Below are positions 49,905 to 52,564 of a DNA stretch of 52,564 nt, piece by piece (the first letter of the stretch is position 1; each line of letters opens with the position of its first letter). The notes under the pieces are model-generated. The model did no database searches. It was not told the DNA's origin and saw nothing but the letters and a program-made list of their open reading frames with translations. A program made the translations under genes and the position numbers. The DNA lies in the NCBI GenBank assembly GCA_036557785.1, contig DATBGZ010000091.1:1-52564 (forward strand), written 5' to 3'. This DNA is from DATBGZ01 sp036557785. GTDB lineage: Bacteria > Actinomycetota > Actinomycetes > Mycobacteriales > Micromonosporaceae.

Positions 49905-50334
49905 CGCCCGCCTGCGCCCAGGGTCCCTGACCGTAGACCCGGTCGACCGCGACGTGCAGCACGATGCCCGCCGGCGCCTCGCGCAGGGGGTAGCGCTGCC
50001 CCGGGCCGATGTAGTACTCGGAGAGCCGGTCCATCACGTCGAGCGCGCCACCCTCGGTGATCCGGTCGACCCGGCCCTGCACGACCGCGTACGGCCAAAG
50101 CCCCTGCCCCTCGAACTGCTTGGCCTGGAAGGAGAGCACGACCCGCGGATCACGACGCATGTTCCTGAGCTTGCGCTGCCCAAGATTGAAGAACGTCGCC
50201 ATGACGATCTCGTCGCCGTCCGCGCCCGCCCACGCGAGCGTCACGTGGGGCGTGCCGTCCCGGTCGATGGTGGTGACGTGGGCGAGCGGGCCGGTCTGCA
50301 ACAGCTCGCGCAGCGGTGCCGGAATACTGATCAT
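49900..50334 (-). CDS. PPOX-fold (F420/FMN split-barrel) protein
   Basis: The protein has 144 residues from ATG 50334. The split-barrel reads LRELLQTGPLAHVTTIDRDGTPHVTLAWAGADGDEIVMATFFNLGQRKLRNMRRDPRVVLSF, matching the PPOX class F420-dependent group (A-x-V-x-T-x-x-x-D-G-x-P ... K-x-x-N-x-x-R-x-P-x-V). C-terminal elements are PYAVVQGRVDRITEGGA and YPLREAPAGIVLHVAVDRVYGQGPW. It probably binds F420 or a flavin and reduces a small organic substrate. Its promoter faces the UGSC gene across tandem palindromes, so the two could be co-regulated. Confidence 0.87.
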   Translation of the reverse strand: MISIPAPLRELLQTGPLAHVTTIDRDGTPHVTLAWAGADGDEIVMATFFNLGQRKLRNMRRDPRVVLSFQAKQFEGQGLWPYAVVQGRVDRITEGGALDVMDRLSEYYIGPGQRYPLREAPAGIVLHVAVDRVYGQGPWAQAGA

Positions 50335-50393
50335 TGGCAAAGTCTACGAGAGGCGCAACCGGGTGGCGGTCGCCCGTCCGTTCGGACCGGCAC

Positions 50394-50414
50394 TACGTCA
50401 ATTGACGTACGTCA
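50394..50414. promoter_or_regulatory. Overlapping palindromes between PPOX and UGSC genes
   Basis: TACGTCAATTGACGTA (50394-50409) is a perfect 16-bp palindrome and TGACGTACGTCA (50403-50414) a perfect 12-bp one sharing seven bases with it. A related ACGTACG occurs near 50475. TetR- or GntR-type repressors use sites of this size. No such regulator gene is in the window. Confidence 0.65.
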
Positions 50415-50492
50415 GGCAGTCCTGCCGCCCCTTGGCCGTGGCGGCGCGCCATCCGTACGGTGCGAAGACAGACGTACGACAGGCGGTCGGAG

Positions 50493-51032
50493 ATGGCGAC
50501 ACGGGAGAGACTGCTCGACCCCACGGGCCTCGCCGCGCGAGCGGCCGACGCGACCCTCGCCCCGCGACCGGCGAGCCTGAGCGGCCTGGTCGTCGGGCTG
50601 CTCGACAACACCAAGGCGAACGCCTCGGCCCTGCTGGCGCAGATCGCCGACCAGCTCAGTCGCCGGTACCACACCGGTGAGGCGCGCAGCTACACGAAGG
50701 ATTACTTCGGCACACCGGTCAAGCAGGCCCTGCTCGAGCAGATCGTCGACGAGTGCGACGTCGTGATCACCGCCGTCGGCGACTGCGGTTCGTGCAGCGC
50801 CGCGACGGTGGCCGACGGCATCCTGCTGGAGCGGGCCGGGGTGCCGGCGGTGAGCATCATCTCCGACGCGTTCGGTGTCTCCGGCCGGGCCATGGCCGAG
50901 TTGCAGGGCTTTGCCGGTTACGAGTTCCTCATGGTGCGCCATCCGGTGGCGAGCCTCGACGGGGACCAGATCCGCGAGCGGGTCGGCGAGGCGATGCCCG
51001 CGCTGCTCCGGATCCTCGCCGTGGAGGGGTGA
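50493..51032 (+). CDS. UGSC-family protein (cysteine form)
   Basis: The protein has 179 residues from ATG 50493 (MATRERLLDPTG); the longer start at 50460 adds eleven residues. It carries the family signature VGDCGSCSAATVADGILLERAGVP with Cys98-Gly-Ser-Cys101 in the place of the Sec-Gly-Ser-Cys of UGSC selenoproteins. The N-terminal PRPASLSGLVVGLLDNTKANASALL and the flanking alternation of beta strands and helices suggest a redox-active Rossmann-like fold, with the CxxC at a helix start as in thiol oxidoreductases. No enzymatic function is established for the family. It is followed after one base by a second gene, and preceded by tandem palindromes, forming a regulated two-gene unit. Confidence 0.82.
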   Translation: MATRERLLDPTGLAARAADATLAPRPASLSGLVVGLLDNTKANASALLAQIADQLSRRYHTGEARSYTKDYFGTPVKQALLEQIVDECDVVITAVGDCGSCSAATVADGILLERAGVPAVSIISDAFGVSGRAMAELQGFAGYEFLMVRHPVASLDGDQIRERVGEAMPALLRILAVEG

Positions 51033-51033
51033 G

Positions 51034-52128
51034 ATGACGGAGGCACCGCTGGTCGACGCGGCGCAGGTCCGTGGCGCGCTCGAGTACTACGCCGCCCAGG
51101 GCTGGACCGACGGCCTGCCGGTGGTACCCGTCACCGATTCGTACCTGCGCGAGTTCCTCGCCTGCACCCGTCGCGACCCGGGCGAGGTGCTGCTCACGAT
51201 CCCCCACCTGAACCGGCACTGCACGGTGGAACTGGCCGCCATCAACGCCGCCCTGGCCGGCTGCCTGCCGGGGTATTTCCCGGTGGTGCTCGCGGCGTGG
51301 GACGCGTTGGCCCAGGAGCCGCTGCCGGTTCGCGGCATCTGGCAGAGCACGACCGGCTCCGCGCCCCTGCTCATCGTCAACGGCCCCGTCCGGGCGAAGA
51401 TCGGCGTGAATGGAGCGGGCAACATCTTCGGCTCCGGGTTCCGCGCCAACGCGACGATCGGCCGGGCCATCCGGTTGGGCGCCATCAATGTCTTCGGTTT
51501 GCACCCGCACGTGCTCGACCAGGCCACGCAGGGTACGCCGGCCAAGTACTCGGCCTGCATCGCGGAGAACGAAGAGGAGAGTGGCTGGTCGCCGCTGCAC
51601 GTGGAGCATGGCCTCGACCCGTCCGAGAGCGCGGTCACCGCGGCGATCATCCGGTCGTGCCTGCACATCGAAGCCCGTCACACCAGCGTGCCAGAGCATC
51701 TCGCCTCAGACATCACCAACACGATCGCCCGGACCGGTGCGCTCGTGCACGAGTTCACCGCCGCCCTGGTGGTGCTCAGCCCCGAGCACGCCGGCCTCTT
51801 CGCGTCGGCGGGCTGGAGCAAGGATGACCTGCGTCAGTACATCTACGAGCATGCGATCTGCACCCGCGCGCAGCTCGCGGCCGTCGGCAAGGACGCGGTC
51901 TCCCGGCACACCCGCTGGCGCCTGCCGGCCGACCACCCGGACGCGGTGCCGGACCAGGCCAGCGCCGGCGCGGACCCGGAACGGGTCGCGGTCCTCAGCT
52001 CGGCTGAGGGCGTGCAGTTCGTCGTCGCCGGTGCCAGCAACGCCGGGGTATCTGCCGTCCTCGACATCTTCTCCACGGCACGCGCGGTGCCGCTCTCGGT
52101 GGTCAAGGTCAACGACGTCCCGTCATAG
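51034..52128 (+). CDS. Uncharacterised partner protein of the UGSC gene
   Basis: The protein has 364 residues. ATG 51034 lies one base after the UGSC stop, with GGAGGGG upstream. I do not recognise a named family. Visible segments are EYYAAQGWTDGLPVVPVTDSYLREFLACTRRDP, LTIPHLNRHCTVELAAINAALAGCLPGYFPVV, GIWQSTTGSAPLLIVNGPVRAKIGVNGAGNIFGSGFRANATIGRAIRLG, and IAENEEESGWSPLHVEHGL. The Gly/Asn-rich NGAGNIFGSGFRAN stretch looks like an active-site or cofactor loop, and Cys residues occur at CTR, HCT, GCL, ACI and SCL. There is no signal peptide and no membrane helix, so it is cytoplasmic. Its tight coupling suggests a substrate-binding or catalytic subunit acting with the CxxC protein. Confidence 0.7.
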   Translation: MTEAPLVDAAQVRGALEYYAAQGWTDGLPVVPVTDSYLREFLACTRRDPGEVLLTIPHLNRHCTVELAAINAALAGCLPGYFPVVLAAWDALAQEPLPVRGIWQSTTGSAPLLIVNGPVRAKIGVNGAGNIFGSGFRANATIGRAIRLGAINVFGLHPHVLDQATQGTPAKYSACIAENEEESGWSPLHVEHGLDPSESAVTAAIIRSCLHIEARHTSVPEHLASDITNTIARTGALVHEFTAALVVLSPEHAGLFASAGWSKDDLRQYIYEHAICTRAQLAAVGKDAVSRHTRWRLPADHPDAVPDQASAGADPERVAVLSSAEGVQFVVAGASNAGVSAVLDIFSTARAVPLSVVKVNDVPS

Positions 52129-52427
52129 CGACGTGGCCGCCCATGGCGTGAGCGCGGCACGATCTCGGTCCGGCTACCCGGCATCGACCTGGTGCTGGAC
52201 GGCAGCGCGGGCCGGGTGACGGATCCGCAGACGTTGGAGCGGGTCGCGGCCGGCACCGGGACAGCGGCTGGCCGGCCCAGGTCGAGAGCGACGCGCTGAC
52301 CGCCCCGTACCACGCGCCCAGCGCCGGGCAGCCGCCGTGGCACGTGTTCCGGTTCACGTTCCATACCGTCGTCGGGGTAGCGACCACCCAGCCGTACGGC
52401 GCGACCCGCTGGCGCTTCCCGCGCTAG
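52129..52427 (+). pseudogene. Frameshifted C-terminal remnant of a PPOX-family protein
   Basis: Starting just after the UGSC-partner stop, the frame reads RGTISVRLPGIDLVLDG, SAGRVTDPQTLERVAA and then goes out of frame near 52250; from there another frame continues HRDSGWPAQVESDALTAPYH, VFRFTFHTVVGVATTQPYGA, TRWRFPR to a stop at 52427. The combined sequence is the C-terminal half of a pyridoxamine-phosphate-oxidase-fold protein. A single-base deletion explains the shift, and the N-terminal half and start are missing. Confidence 0.8.
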
Positions 52428-52434
52428 CCCGAAG

Positions 52435-52564
52435 TTACGTCTCATTCCCAATGCCGTGCCGAGGGGTTGAGGCCTGTTGACCTGCGGGTTTGCGCTTGGG
52501 CGCCGGTTTCGGCGGGGTCCGGGTTCTGGCTACGTCAGGGTGACGGGCACGGGTGTGCCGAGCA
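52435..52564 (-). CDS. Possible C-terminal end of a gene running off the right edge
   Basis: On the minus strand a frame enters from the edge and ends at TAA 52437-52435 after about 42 residues rich in Pro, Arg, Lys and Ala (RTRTPPKPAPKRKPAG). Basic Pro/Lys-rich tails of this type end many actinobacterial proteins, including transposases and DNA-binding proteins, but nothing here identifies the family. Confidence 0.3.
   Translation of the reverse strand, partial: ARHTRARHPDVARTRTPPKPAPKRKPAGQQASTPRHGIGNET

Noticed and set aside
50493..51032. Selenoprotein gene requiring a SECIS element
   Set aside because: The motif position is encoded by a cysteine codon, not in-frame TGA, so no recoding is needed.
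52435..52564. Insertion-sequence end at the right edge
   Set aside because: The tail is basic and Pro/Lys-rich, but no transposase motif or terminal inverted repeat can be seen in the 130 bases available.

Overview
The window is high-GC DNA with strongly GC-biased third codon positions and many ATGA or TGATG start/stop overlaps. It encodes an HrdB/SigA-type sigma factor, an F420-type PPOX-fold protein, a GH15/pentose-phosphate gene set, PadR-controlled DrrAB-type ABC transporters and leaderless genes. Together these point to a chromosomal segment of a filamentous-type actinobacterium (Actinomycetota). Genus and family cannot be fixed from the sequence alone. I saw no rRNA, tRNA, CRISPR array, prophage or intact insertion sequence.

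Layout. 1-7 kb: the N-terminal part of a Ser/Thr kinase running off the left edge, a secreted WAVG-repeat propeller protein, a group 1/2 sigma factor, a fatty-acid desaturase, a cold-shock protein with a long leader, an EamA-like transporter and a DUF1905/YdeI protein. 7-13.5 kb: a secreted endonuclease/exonuclease/phosphatase-fold enzyme running into an antisense HTH regulator, a TDT transporter, a 7Fe ferredoxin, a PadR-DUF1048-ABC operon and a Ca2+/cation antiporter. 13.7-19.5 kb: a tightly overlapping redox operon (one-TM protein, ApbE, ferric-reductase-like membrane protein, NuoF-like flavoprotein, small ferredoxin), followed by a P1B-type metal ATPase fused to a C-terminal hemerythrin domain. 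19.7-24.7 kb: a secreted phosphoesterase, a methyltransferase, an SDR, and two decayed genes (a LuxR C-terminus and an internally deleted zinc alcohol dehydrogenase). 24.7-31 kb: GH15 plus a divergent G6PD homologue, then uppP divergent from blaI-M56 across a double BlaI-type operator, then a polysaccharide deacetylase. 31-41 kb: an epimerase, a MerR metal regulator with a CC-motif protein and a MerR-type promoter, dinB with a LexA-like box, tal-membrane protein-GH15, and a coupled VOC-UvrA2 pair. 41-46 kb: a second PadR-controlled ABC exporter followed by an aromatic-hydroxylase-like FAD monooxygenase. 46-50 kb: an arsenic island (arsN1-like, arsM, arsR, an ArsR-phosphatase fusion, an aquaglyceroporin, arsC) with no Acr3 or ArsB pump. 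50-52.5 kb: a PPOX protein, a two-gene UGSC-family unit with a palindromic operator, and a frameshifted PPOX remnant.

How the parts fit. Stress and envelope functions dominate: drug export or modification, metal and arsenic detoxification, undecaprenyl-phosphate recycling under a BlaI/M56 pair, DNA repair (dinB, UvrA2), and routing of carbohydrate into the oxidative and non-oxidative pentose phosphate pathway. The least described units are (i) the UGSC gene with its 364-residue partner, (ii) the ApbE / b-type cytochrome / NuoF-like / ferredoxin electron-transfer operon with no visible flavinylation target, next to the hemerythrin-P1B ATPase, and (iii) a G6PD homologue lacking the lysine of the RIDHYLGK motif, coupled to a GH15 enzyme. 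A dispersed ~95-bp inverted-repeat element occurs twice, at 22.2 kb and 32.8 kb.
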